Translations under genes and position numbers: made by a program | In this document: one piece after another, positions 23,897 to 30,668 of the stretch | Position numbering within the stretch: the first letter of the stretch is position 1 | Layout: the number at the start of each line of letters is the position of its first letter | DNA from: Actinomadura fibrosa | Lineage (GTDB): Bacteria > Actinomycetota > Actinomycetes > Streptosporangiales > Streptosporangiaceae | NCBI RefSeq assembly: GCF_900659615.1 | Contig: NZ_CAACUY010000005.1 | Coordinates: 1 to 64,000 of the forward strand | Direction of reading: 5' to 3' | DNA length: 64,000 nucleotides | The notes under the pieces: generated by a model | What the model was told of the DNA's origin: nothing | Databases searched by the model: none | The model's input: the letters and a program-made list of their open reading frames with translations, nothing else

Positions 23897-24007
23897 ATGG
23901 CCGGTTTCACGAAGAGCGCGGTCCAGGGGACCGCCCATGGCGCCGTGTACATCCGGCTGCGTGAGCGTCGCCCCGCCCTGGACCGTCCAGTGCGCGCCGA
24001 CGCCTGA
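23897..24007 (+). CDS. Leaderless 36-codon erm leader peptide with Arg-Leu-Arg motif
   Basis: ATG 23897 lies 7 nt after a -10 box, so translation would begin at the mRNA 5' end. The peptide starts MAGFTKSAVQGTAHGAVY and continues IRLRERRPALDR. Arg20-Leu21-Arg22 is a +x+ motif, the class of sequence at which macrolide-bound ribosomes stall on erm leaders such as that of ermD. The next gene on the strand is an Erm methylase 250 nt downstream. Stalling and its effect on erm are inferred; the open frame, promoter spacing and motif are seen directly. Confidence 0.55.
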   Translation: MAGFTKSAVQGTAHGAVYIRLRERRPALDRPVRADA

Positions 24008-24256
24008 TCCGGCCGCGGGCTCCCGCCCGCTGAACGCCGCGCCGCGCTCTCACCGGGCGCGGTCGCGTCGCAGTGCGCTCTCTCCGTAGCGCGTCCTTCC
24101 TCAGCGCCGCCTTTCACATGTCCAGGGCCTCCGAGCGTCCATGACCATCTCGGACGGGCCCGCGGGACATCCGGCGCGCGCTTCGGCTCGCCGTCTCCGC
24201 GTCTGAGGCCCGTCCGTCCTACCGGCCCGAGCGGCCGGACGCCAAGGACGGCGACC
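24008..24256 (+). promoter_or_regulatory. Structured erm leader RNA with competing stems
   Basis: Several pairings are visible. CGGACGGGCC (24151-24160) pairs with GGCCCGTCCG (24207-24216), 10 bp perfect. GGGCCTC (24125-24131) pairs with GAGGCCC (24205-24211), exclusive with the first. CCGGCC/GGCCGG (24222-24227 with 24233-24238) forms a tight hairpin just before the ribosome site. The ribosome site AAGGACG (24244-24250) can pair with CGTCCTT (24092-24098). Together these allow an on/off switch of erm translation or transcription. Confidence 0.45.
24141..24206 (+). CDS. Second candidate leader peptide, 21 residues ending RRLRV
   Basis: ATG 24141 overlaps, as ATGA, the stop of an 8-codon frame starting at 24117. 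The peptide MTISDGPAGHPARASARRLR-V again holds an Arg-Leu-Arg at its end. Its stop (24204-24206) directly precedes the 3' arm of the 10-bp leader stem, and the 5' arm lies inside the frame, the geometry expected of an attenuator. No good ribosome site is visible, so translation is uncertain. Confidence 0.35.
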   Translation: MTISDGPAGHPARASARRLRV

Positions 24257-25168
24257 GTGAACCACGAATCCAGGCATCGCGCTTCCCGCACCCGGCAGGC
24301 GGCGACCGGGCGGACCGCCCGCGACCGCGCCCGCCGCGAACTCTCGCAGAACTTCCTCGTCGACTCCGACACGATCCGCCGTTACGCGCGCTCGGTCGGC
24401 GACGGGCCGGGCGGCCTCGTCGTCGAGGCGGGCGCCGGCGACGGGCGCGTCACCGCGGCCCTCGCCGCGCGCGCCGACCGTGTCGTCGCCTACGAGCTCG
24501 ACCCGGTGTGGGCGGCCCGCCTCCGGGAGCGGTGCCGCGGCCTCGGCAACGTCTCCTGCGTCACCGGCGACTTCCTCCGGGCACGGCCGCCAGCCGAGAC
24601 GTTCCATCTGGCCGGGAACATCCCCTTCGGTGCCACGTCCCGCATCATCGGCTGGGCCCTGGAGGCGGACGGACTCGCCTCCGCCACGCTGATCACGCAA
24701 CTGGAGTACGCGCGCAAGCGCACCGGCGACTACGGCCGCTGGTCGCGGCTGACCGTCGAGACCTGGCCCGCGTTCTCGTGGCGGCTGGCGGGACGGATCC
24801 CGCGCACCCGGTTCCGTCCCGTCCCGCGCGTCGACTCCGCCGTCCTGCGCATCGACCGGCGCGACCGGCCGCTGCTGCCGCCGTCCGCGATCGGCGCCTA
24901 CAGGCGGTGCGTCGAGCTGGGATTCGGCGGCAAGGGCGGGACCCTGTACGCCTCGCTCCGGCGGGAACATTCCCGGGCGCGGCTGGACGCGGCCTTCCGC
25001 GCCGCCGGGCTCACCCGGGACACCGTCGTCGCCTACGTCCACCCGGACGCGTGGATCACCCTGTACCGCGTCCTGGACGGCCTGCCCCCGCTCGCCTCTC
25101 CCCCGCTCGCCTCTCCCCCGCTCACACCTCCGGAAGGAGCGGACCGAGGGGGCCGAGGTCGAGGTTGA
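24257..25168 (+). CDS. erm: 23S rRNA (adenine-N6) methyltransferase, Erm family
   Basis: 303 residues from GTG 24257 with AAGGA upstream. Erm signatures are plain: ELSQNFLVD (28-36), SAM motif EAGAGDGRV (57-65), the acidic YELDP (79-83), the catalytic NIPFGATSRI (121-130), and YARKRTGDYGRWSRLTV. The enzyme methylates A2058 of 23S rRNA and gives macrolide-lincosamide-streptogramin B resistance; it is closest in style to actinomycete ErmE-like proteins. The last 30 residues are a low-complexity PPLASPPLASPP tail encoded by tandem 15-bp repeats that overlaps the end of gvpK on the other strand. Expression is probably induced through the long leader. Confidence 0.93.
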   Translation: MNHESRHRASRTRQAATGRTARDRARRELSQNFLVDSDTIRRYARSVGDGPGGLVVEAGAGDGRVTAALAARADRVVAYELDPVWAARLRERCRGLGNVSCVTGDFLRARPPAETFHLAGNIPFGATSRIIGWALEADGLASATLITQLEYARKRTGDYGRWSRLTVETWPAFSWRLAGRIPRTRFRPVPRVDSAVLRIDRRDRPLLPPSAIGAYRRCVELGFGGKGGTLYASLRREHSRARLDAAFRAAGLTRDTVVAYVHPDAWITLYRVLDGLPPLASPPLASPPLTPPEGADRGGRGRG

Positions 25169-25610
25169 GGTCGCCGTCGTCGAGGTCGAAGTGGTTCTTC
25201 AGCTTGGTCATCGCCTCGTCGAGCCGCATCAGCGCCAGGCCGAGCTGCTCGACCTGCTCGTCGGTGAGGTCGCCGCCCTCGGCGCGGCGCAGCGCCTGCC
25301 GCTCCATGAGCTGGCGGATCAGCTCGACGAGGGTGAGCACGAGCTTCACGAGGTCGCGCTCCACCGTCTCGGGATCGGTGCGCAGCCGCTGCATCACCGC
25401 CGAGCCGGAGCGGGGCCTGTCGGCGGGCCTGCGGGCGGGCACGGCCCGGACGGGGCCCTCGCCGGCCGCGCCGCCCGTGCGGCCGGCGAGGATGTCCTCG
25501 GTGAACGGGTCGCCCGCCACCAGGTCGTGCACGGTGGCGTCGCCGGTGACGGGCCGCCGGTCGCGGCCGTCGCCACGGTCGCGGTCCGGGTCGCGGTACG
25601 CGGACGTCAC
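25122..25610 (-). CDS. gvpK: Gas vesicle protein GvpK
   Basis: 162 residues from GTG 25610, overlapping the stop of gvpS as GTGA. The C-terminal 90 residues hold the GvpK core (TVERDLVKLVLTLVELIRQLMERQALRRAEGG, then DEQVEQLGLALMRLDEAMTKLK). The N-terminal 70 residues are an arginine/aspartate-rich, poorly ordered extension. GvpK is a minor protein needed for gas vesicle assembly. It is the last gene of the operon and converges with erm, with 47 bp of coding overlap. Confidence 0.93.
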   Translation of the reverse strand: MTSAYRDPDRDRGDGRDRRPVTGDATVHDLVAGDPFTEDILAGRTGGAAGEGPVRAVPARRPADRPRSGSAVMQRLRTDPETVERDLVKLVLTLVELIRQLMERQALRRAEGGDLTDEQVEQLGLALMRLDEAMTKLKNHFDLDDGDLNLDLGPLGPLLPEV

Positions 25611-25810
25611 AGCTCTTCCTCTCCCAGCAGTTCGCTCCGCACGGACGTGATCAGCGCCCGCAGCGACACCTGCACCAGATCGATGTCGGCGACCGAGATG
25701 ACCAGGTCACCGGTGATGACGACGCCGCCCGACAGGAGGCGGTCGAGCAGGTCGACCAGGGCGATGCGCTCCATGGGCGCGTCGCCGCCGGTGTCCAGGA
25801 CGGCCGTCAC
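25607..25810 (-). CDS. gvpS: GvpA-like minor gas vesicle protein (GvpS)
   Basis: 67 residues from GTG 25810. The GvpA-type core is intact (IALVDLLDRLLSGGVVITGDLVISVADIDLVQVSLRALITSV), a helix-strand-strand-helix hairpin that builds or nucleates the vesicle shell. Position between gvpL and gvpK matches gvpS of Streptomyces clusters, which is the basis for the symbol. GTGA overlaps link it to both neighbours. Confidence 0.88.
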   Translation of the reverse strand: MTAVLDTGGDAPMERIALVDLLDRLLSGGVVITGDLVISVADIDLVQVSLRALITSVRSELLGEEEL

Positions 25811-26673
25811 CGCGCGGTGTCCTCCGGTTCCGTCACGGGCGTGCCGTCGCCGGTGTCGATGAACGAGTACGGCGGCCACGGCCCCGTCACCTCGACGTCG
25901 ATCCCGGGCAGCCGCTCCTGGATGGCGCGCGTCACCGCCAGGAACCCCTCCGCCTGGTCGTCGTCGAGCAGGTAGGCGGCGTTGAGGATCTGCAGCCCCG
26001 ACCGGCCCGACAGCTTCGGGTCCTGCGGCGGATGGTGCCGCGTGGCGACGGCGTGGTCGGCGAGCTCGGCGTGGATGCCGGCGGCCTGCTCGGCCACCCG
26101 GCGTCCCGCGTCGGCGCGCCGGCGGCGCTCGTCCTGGCGGCGCCGCAGGTACGCGGTGCCCGCTCCGGCACCCGGGCGGGAGCCGGTGAGGGGCTCGGCC
26201 CTCGGCTCGAGCCCCCCACCGGGGTTCGGGTCGGCGGCCTCCGTGTCGCCGGTGCCGCCCGCCTGGAGCGCGTCCGGGCGGGCGTACGCCTTCACGCCCC
26301 ACTCGGACCGGCCCGCGATGCCGTCCAGCACCTCGGTGAACCGGTCGCCCTGCGTCGTGAGAACCTCGGCGACGCGCGCGTCGTCACGGTAGATCGTGGC
26401 GATGCGCACGGGCGCGGTCGGGGCGGCGTGGGCCGCCCGGTCCACCACGTCGTGGTGGGCGCGGGCGGTGTCCTCCAGCCAGGCGAGATCCTCCAGGTTG
26501 GCGCGCAGGGCCGCCTCGCCGTAGTCGTCCAGGCGGACGGTGCTCACCAGGGCGGTGAGGCCGCCGGCGACGACGCCGCGGACGGGCGTCCCGGCGACAC
26601 CGGTGGTGCCGTCGAGCGCGCCCGGGTCGAGCCCGCGGCAGACCCCGTACAGGTAGACGGCGGTATCGGTCAC
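25807..26673 (-). CDS. gvpL: Gas vesicle protein GvpF/GvpL family (GvpL)
   Basis: 288 residues from GTG 26673. The N-terminal GvpF/L ferredoxin-like domain begins VYLYGVCRGLD and includes LEDLAWLEDTARAHHDVVD and VRIATIYRDDARVAEVL. A 55-residue Gly/Pro-rich insert (TGDTEAADPNPGGGLEPRAE) separates it from the C-terminal half with LQILNAAYLLDD and a final VTGPWPPYSFI. GvpF/L proteins help nucleate and assemble GvpA. A second member (gvpF) lies at 27696. Its stop overlaps the gvpS start and its start overlaps the gvpJ stop. Confidence 0.92.
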   Translation of the reverse strand: MTDTAVYLYGVCRGLDPGALDGTTGVAGTPVRGVVAGGLTALVSTVRLDDYGEAALRANLEDLAWLEDTARAHHDVVDRAAHAAPTAPVRIATIYRDDARVAEVLTTQGDRFTEVLDGIAGRSEWGVKAYARPDALQAGGTGDTEAADPNPGGGLEPRAEPLTGSRPGAGAGTAYLRRRQDERRRRADAGRRVAEQAAGIHAELADHAVATRHHPPQDPKLSGRSGLQILNAAYLLDDDQAEGFLAVTRAIQERLPGIDVEVTGPWPPYSFIDTGDGTPVTEPEDTAR

Positions 26674-27173
26674 GAGTCGGCCTCCTTCTTCGCCCGGCCA
26701 CCGCCCTTGCGCGCCGCGGCCCCCGCCGCGGCATCGCCGGTCGCACCGTCGGCGGCGCCGTCCGCCTGCGCGTCGTCGCCGGCGGAGAGGCCCGCGCGGG
26801 CCTCCAGCGCCGCGAGCCGCTCGCGCAGCATCCGGTTCTCCTCCAGCAGGTCGCGTTCGGCGCCGCCGTCCACCTGGCCGTTCGCCTTCCCCGCACCGGC
26901 CTCGTTCTGCCGGGCGCGCGAGGACAGCGACGGATCGTGCTCCCACCAGTCGATGCCCATCTCCTTCGCCCGGTCGACCGAGGCCACGAGCAGCCGCAAC
27001 TTGATCGTCAGCAGCTCGATGTCCAGCAGGTTCACCCGGATGTCACCGACGATGACGATGCCCTTGTCGAGGATCCGCTCCAGCAGGTCGGCCAGGTTGG
27101 CCGACTGCTGGCCGGGCGGCCCCGCCATCGTCCGGGCGGGCGACCTGCCGCCGGTCCAGGAGATCTCACTCAC
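26670..27173 (-). CDS. gvpJ: GvpA/J-family gas vesicle protein with C-terminal coiled tail (GvpJ)
   Basis: 167 residues from GTG 27173. The GvpA/J core covers about 26-75 (LADLLERILDKGIVIVGDIRVNLLDIELLTIKLRLLVASVDRAKEMGIDWW). The remaining 90 residues are a short coiled coil (LLEENRMLRERLAALEARAG) plus an Ala/Gly/Asp-rich, then Lys/Arg-rich end. GvpJ is a minor shell protein thought to sit at the cone tips. Six bases separate it from gvpO. Confidence 0.92.
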   Translation of the reverse strand: MSEISWTGGRSPARTMAGPPGQQSANLADLLERILDKGIVIVGDIRVNLLDIELLTIKLRLLVASVDRAKEMGIDWWEHDPSLSSRARQNEAGAGKANGQVDGGAERDLLEENRMLRERLAALEARAGLSAGDDAQADGAADGATGDAAAGAAARKGGGRAKKEADS

Positions 27174-27178
27174 GTGTC

Positions 27179-27436
27179 TCAGTCCCTCTCGACTCGTCCG
27201 CGGGGGTAGCGCCGGGCGCGCCGGTAGGCGACCAGGTCGCCCTCACCGTCGACCTCGGTGTCGTAGAGCGCGAGGATGTCGGCGGAGTCGGGGATGCGGT
27301 GCGTCTCCACCACCTCCACGCTGATCCGCCACCCGTCCTCGGTCCGCTCGACCCCGACGACGCTCTCGGCGCGGCGGCCGGTCATCGCGGTGACGTGCTC
27401 GACCGCGTGCTTGGCGGCCTCTGCCGCGGACATCAT
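27179..27436 (-). CDS. gvpO: Gas vesicle protein GvpO
   Basis: 85 residues starting with two adjacent ATGs (27436 and 27433) behind AGGAGG. The GvpO pattern is seen: HAVEHVTAMTGRRAESVVGVERTEDGWRISVEVVETHRIPDSADILALYDTEVD, with the conserved Trp and RRYPRGR at the C-terminus. GvpO is a small accessory protein required for vesicle formation. In many Streptomyces clusters it precedes gvpA; here it sits after gvpG. Confidence 0.9.
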   Translation of the reverse strand: MMSAAEAAKHAVEHVTAMTGRRAESVVGVERTEDGWRISVEVVETHRIPDSADILALYDTEVDGEGDLVAYRRARRYPRGRVERD

Positions 27437-27454
27437 TCCTGCCTCCTCGCTCGC

Positions 27455-27694
27455 CTAGCCGCTTCTCGCACGGCCCTCGTTGAGCCTGCGGATCAGGTCC
27501 TCCTCGCGCTCCGCGGCCTCCTCCTCGGTGATCTCGCCCATGGCCACCTCGTCGGCGATCTGCTGCATCTCCGCGGCGATGCGGCCCGGGTCGTACAGCT
27601 GCGCCTCCGCCTGCTCGGTGAGGACCTCGGCGAGCCACATGACGCCCTTGACGGGGGCCAGCGGAAGCGTCACGAGTCCGCTGAACATCCCCAC
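27455..27694 (-). CDS. gvpG: Gas vesicle protein GvpG
   Basis: 79 residues from GTG 27694 (the third codon is ATG), one base after the gvpF stop. The conserved start (FSGLVTLPLAPVKGVMWLAEVLTEQAEAQLYDPGRIAAEMQQI) and acidic C-terminal helix (EITEEEAAEREEDLIRRLNEG) are typical. GvpG is an assembly factor working with GvpF/L. Confidence 0.92.
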   Translation of the reverse strand: MGMFSGLVTLPLAPVKGVMWLAEVLTEQAEAQLYDPGRIAAEMQQIADEVAMGEITEEEAAEREEDLIRRLNEGRARSG

Positions 27695-27695
27695 G

Positions 27696-28445
27696 TCACG
27701 CCTCCGGGACGAAGTCGTACGGGGGAAGCGGGCCGATGAGCCGGATCCGGATGCGCTCGCCGTGCTGCTCGCCGAGCTCGTCGACGGCCTTCTCCAGCTC
27801 CTCGCGCCGGTCGTTCGGGACGAGGAACGAGACGTCCAGGACGTCCTCCTCGCGGGCGGGCGACTTGCGGACGAACGCCTCCGACTTCGACGACACCGCC
27901 TCCAGCAGGGCCTGGCCGTCGTGCTCGCGGCGGCGCTCCATCGCCTGCGCGATCAGCTCGCCGAGCCGGACCCGGTCGTAGTAGACGGCGTCGGCCGCGT
28001 CCGCGGGGACCTCGCGCAGCCGGGCCGCCAGCTCGGCGATCTCCGGCTCGCCCGTCATGATCTCGCGGAGCACGGCGTCCTGGACGTAGGTGGCCTTGAG
28101 GCGCAGTTCCACCCGGCCGTCGAGCTGGTCCAGGACCTGCCCAAGGCGCTCGGAGTTGTCGGCGAGGAGCTCCTTCTCGACGGCGCCGCGGTCCGCGAGC
28201 GCCGCGCCGAAGCGGAACGGGACCACCACCACGCCGGCGTCCATCAGGGCGTTGAGCACCCGCTGGTGCGCGACGAGGTCGGCGCGCTCACCGAGCGCCC
28301 GGCCCTGCGGGAGTTCGCTGACGACCGCGGCGCAGCGGCCGCCGTCGGCGACGAGCTCGACGGGCTTGTCGTCGAGCCCGGTGACGTCCTCCGGCAGCGT
28401 GGCGTCCGCGCGCGTCACGCCGTACACGTACTGCGGCGTCGTCAT
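27696..28445 (-). CDS. gvpF: Gas vesicle protein GvpF
   Basis: 249 residues from ATG 28445, overlapping the gvpA stop as ATGA. It starts [12 protein letters not shown] and shows the family blocks [31 protein letters not shown] and [29 protein letters not shown]. The C-terminus reads [43 protein letters not shown]. GvpF binds GvpA and is found on the inner vesicle face in other organisms. It is shorter and lacks the Gly-rich insert of its paralogue GvpL. Confidence 0.94.
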   Translation of the reverse strand: MTTPQYVYGVTRADATLPEDVTGLDDKPVELVADGGRCAAVVSELPQGRALGERADLVAHQRVLNALMDAGVVVVPFRFGAALADRGAVEKELLADNSERLGQVLDQLDGRVELRLKATYVQDAVLREIMTGEPEIAELAARLREVPADAADAVYYDRVRLGELIAQAMERRREHDGQALLEAVSSKSEAFVRKSPAREEDVLDVSFLVPNDRREELEKAVDELGEQHGERIRIRLIGPLPPYDFVPEA

Positions 28446-28882
28446 TCGTCGTCCTCCTTCTTGCGCGAGGAGCGGCGGCGCGCGGTCTGCTTCTCGTCGT
28501 CCTCGTCGTCGTCGGAGTCGGACGATCCGAAGGTCTCCTTCAGCCGTTCGGAGGCGCCTTCCAGCGCGCCCCTCGTCTTCTTCTTGGCACCGGACTCCTG
28601 CATCCCGCCGACGAACTGCGGGAGGCCCTGGGAGGTGCCGTCGTGCGCGATGTCGAGCCGGTTGACGGCCTCGGCGAAGCGCAGGTAGGTGTCGACGCTC
28701 GCGACCACGATCCGCACGTCCACGGTGAGGATCTCGATCCCCACCAGCGAGACGCGCGCGTACAGGTCGATCACGAGGCCCTTCTCGAGGATCAGGTCGA
28801 CCACGTCGGCGAGGCTGCTGCCGGAGCGGCCCCGTTGGACGGTCTGGCTGCCCGAGGTCTGCTGGGCGATCGGCCCAGTCAT
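28442..28882 (-). CDS. gvpA: Major gas vesicle shell protein GvpA with extended tail
   Basis: 146 residues from ATG 28882 with GAGGAG upstream. The shell core lies at about 22-75 ([52 protein letters not shown]). GvpA is usually about 70 residues; here a further 70-residue tail follows, with a strongly acidic run ([12 protein letters not shown]) and a basic end ([14 protein letters not shown]). Such tails are usual in actinomycete homologues and leave open whether large buoyant vesicles form. First gene of an eight-gene operon. Confidence 0.94.
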   Translation of the reverse strand: MTGPIAQQTSGSQTVQRGRSGSSLADVVDLILEKGLVIDLYARVSLVGIEILTVDVRIVVASVDTYLRFAEAVNRLDIAHDGTSQGLPQFVGGMQESGAKKKTRGALEGASERLKETFGSSDSDDDEDDEKQTARRRSSRKKEDDE

Positions 28883-28941
28883 GTCATCAACTCCTCATGT
28901 GAAATCGATGTTCACGACCCCCTCTACCCGCACCGTTCCGG

Positions 28942-28963
28942 CTAAACAAAGCGTCTTGTTTAG
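28942..28963. promoter_or_regulatory. Palindrome in the gvp operon promoter
   Basis: CTAAACAA-N6-TTGTTTAG has perfect 8-bp arms and lies 60 bp upstream of gvpA. On the minus strand a TTGACC -35-like hexamer abuts it, so bound protein would block or recruit polymerase. Confidence 0.55.
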
Positions 28964-28984
28964 GTCAAATCACTGTCAGTGAAA

Positions 28985-29027
28985 ACGGCGTGCCCGGATG
29001 GCCGTTTCCGCCATCCGGGCACGCCGT
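28985..29027 (-). terminator. Rho-independent terminator upstream of gvpA
   Basis: An 18-bp perfect stem (28985-29002 with 29010-29027, core GCCCGGATGGC) closes a 7-nt loop, followed on the minus strand by TTTTC. It ends the transcript of the repeat protein gene at 29049-29438 and isolates the gvp operon. Confidence 0.9.
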
Positions 29028-29048
29028 CGCTACTTCTCGCGGTGCGCG

Positions 29049-29438
29049 TCAGCGCTTTTTGGCGATGCGCCTCCCGACGACGACCGCGACGCCGGCGGCC
29101 GCCACCACGGGCGCGGCCTTCAGGAACTTGCGCAGCGACATCAGGCGCGCGAGCCCGGCCACACGGCCCGGCAGCGCGACGACCTGCCCGCCGACCTGGC
29201 TCACGCCCTGCGCGACGCCTTCACCGGCGCCCTTCGCGGCCTGCCCGGCGCCCTTCGCGGCCTCGCCGGCGCCCTTCGCGGCGGTACCGGCACCCTTCGC
29301 GGCCGTGCCGGCGCCCTCGGAGGTGTCGCGGGCGGCCTTCTGCGCCGTGGCGCCGCCCGACCGCGCGGCCGAGCCGGCCTTGCCGACGCTGTTCTTGATC
29401 TGATCGGACCCGCTGCCGGGCACCGAGGGGGTTTCCAT
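29049..29438 (-). CDS. Ala/Gly/Lys repeat protein with C-terminal membrane helix
   Basis: 129 residues from ATG 29438 (METPSVPGSGSDQIK). Residues 40-75 contain four near-perfect 7-residue repeats TAAKGAG/EAAKGAG/QAAKGAG that would form an amphipathic helix, preceded by related ATAQKAARD units. The end (KFLKAAPVVAAAGVAVVVGRRIAKKR) is a positively flanked TM or membrane-associated helix. The repeats resemble LEA-like or lipid-surface-binding helices. It sits just upstream of the gvp operon but has its own terminator, so a gas vesicle role is possible but not shown. Confidence 0.7.
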   Translation of the reverse strand: METPSVPGSGSDQIKNSVGKAGSAARSGGATAQKAARDTSEGAGTAAKGAGTAAKGAGEAAKGAGQAAKGAGEGVAQGVSQVGGQVVALPGRVAGLARLMSLRKFLKAAPVVAAAGVAVVVGRRIAKKR

Positions 29439-29475
29439 CGCTGTTTCCTTCCGGGGGGATTTCCACTTTTCCTTG

Positions 29476-30432
29476 TCAGCCGCGCAGCCGCGGCAGCACC
29501 TCACGGGCATAGAAGTCGAAGAAGCCGTCCTGCTCAGGGCCTATCTGGGTGACGAACACGTCGTCGTACCCCGCGTCGGCGTACTCCTGGAGGGCCTGCA
29601 CGTGCCGTGCGGGGTCGGGGCCGCACGGCACCTGCTCGCCCACCATCTCCTCGGTCACCAGCTCCGAGAGCTGCCGGAACTGCCGCGGGGACGGCAGCAG
29701 CTGGGCCGCCTCGCCGGGCAGCAGGTCGTTCGGCCACAGCCGGTGCGCCGTGCGGCGCGCCGCGGCCTCGTCCTCGGCCCAGCACACCTTCAGGCCGCCC
29801 TGCGTGCGCTTGCCCTCGCCGCCGGAGTCGCGGAACAGCTTCACGAGGTCCGCGTCCGGCATCATCGAGATGAACCCGTCGGCGATGCGCCCGGCGAGTT
29901 CGGTGGCCTTGTCCCCGAAGCCCGACATGTAGATCGGCGGCGGCTCGTCCGGGACGGTGTAGAGCCGCGCGGTATCGACGCGGTAGTGCTCGCCGCGGTG
30001 CGTGACGAGCTCGCCGGTGAACAGCCGCCGCATCACCGCGACGGCCTCCTCCAGCATCGCCAGCCGCTCGGCGGCGGGCGGCCACCGCGAGTCGAGGATG
30101 TGCTCGTTGAGCGCCTCGCCCGTGCCGACGCCCAGCGTGAACCGGCCGCCGGTGAGCACCGCCGAGGTCGCGGCGGCCTGCGCCACGACCGCCGGGTGGG
30201 TGCGCAGCAGCGGGCAGGTCACCGCCGTGCCGATCGGCAGCGACGTCACCTGCGCGATCGCCCCGATGACCGTCCAGACGAACGGCGCCTGGCCCTGCAC
30301 GTCCAGCCAGGGATGGAAGTGGTCGGAGATCCACAGCGCCTCGAAGCCGGCCCGCTCCGCCGCCTGCGCCTGCCGGACGAGTTCCGCCGGTCCGTGCTCC
30401 TCGCAGGACAGGAAGTACCCGAACCTCGTCAT
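29476..30432 (-). CDS. LLM-class F420-dependent oxidoreductase
   Basis: 318 residues from ATG 30432 with GGAGG upstream. It is a luciferase-like TIM barrel close to the F420-dependent glucose-6-phosphate dehydrogenase-like subfamily. Motifs include RFGYFLSCEEHGP at the start, ISDHFHPWLDVQGQAPFVW (about 34-52), GRFTLGVGTGEALNEHI and PPIYMSGFGDKATELAGRIADGFI. It uses deazaflavin F420 for hydride transfer; the substrate is unknown. The organism must therefore make F420, consistent with other F420-type proteins in the window. It seems monocistronic. Confidence 0.92.
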   Translation of the reverse strand: MTRFGYFLSCEEHGPAELVRQAQAAERAGFEALWISDHFHPWLDVQGQAPFVWTVIGAIAQVTSLPIGTAVTCPLLRTHPAVVAQAAATSAVLTGGRFTLGVGTGEALNEHILDSRWPPAAERLAMLEEAVAVMRRLFTGELVTHRGEHYRVDTARLYTVPDEPPPIYMSGFGDKATELAGRIADGFISMMPDADLVKLFRDSGGEGKRTQGGLKVCWAEDEAAARRTAHRLWPNDLLPGEAAQLLPSPRQFRQLSELVTEEMVGEQVPCGPDPARHVQALQEYADAGYDDVFVTQIGPEQDGFFDFYAREVLPRLRG

Positions 30433-30668
30433 CGACGCCTCCCGTGTCCGGACGTGCCGGGCTCTCCGGTCTGGATGCCCGTAGGTCCCTTCGCGGCTTA
30501 CCCGGCTCGCCACCGGCAAACATGACCATGGTTTCCGGCGGTGCGTCCGGGACCGATTTGATCCAGGACGTCCGGCCACGCGACCCTTGCCGTGTCGTCC
30601 CGCGCCTCCCCCCGGGTGCTTGGCCTCGACCGCTCTGACCGCCTCCACCGCTTCCGGAAGGGCCTGCG

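Noticed and set aside
25090..25130. Tandem 15-bp repeats as a possible VNTR or CRISPR start
   Set aside because: Only about two and a half units inside the erm 3' end; no spacers and no cas genes.
22804..25168. A macrolide biosynthesis cluster around erm
   Set aside because: No polyketide synthase, sugar or tailoring genes in the window; erm stands with an esterase and gas vesicle genes.
29225..29320. Short tandem DNA repeats in the AAKGAG gene
   Set aside because: They encode a protein heptad repeat; not an independent DNA repeat array.
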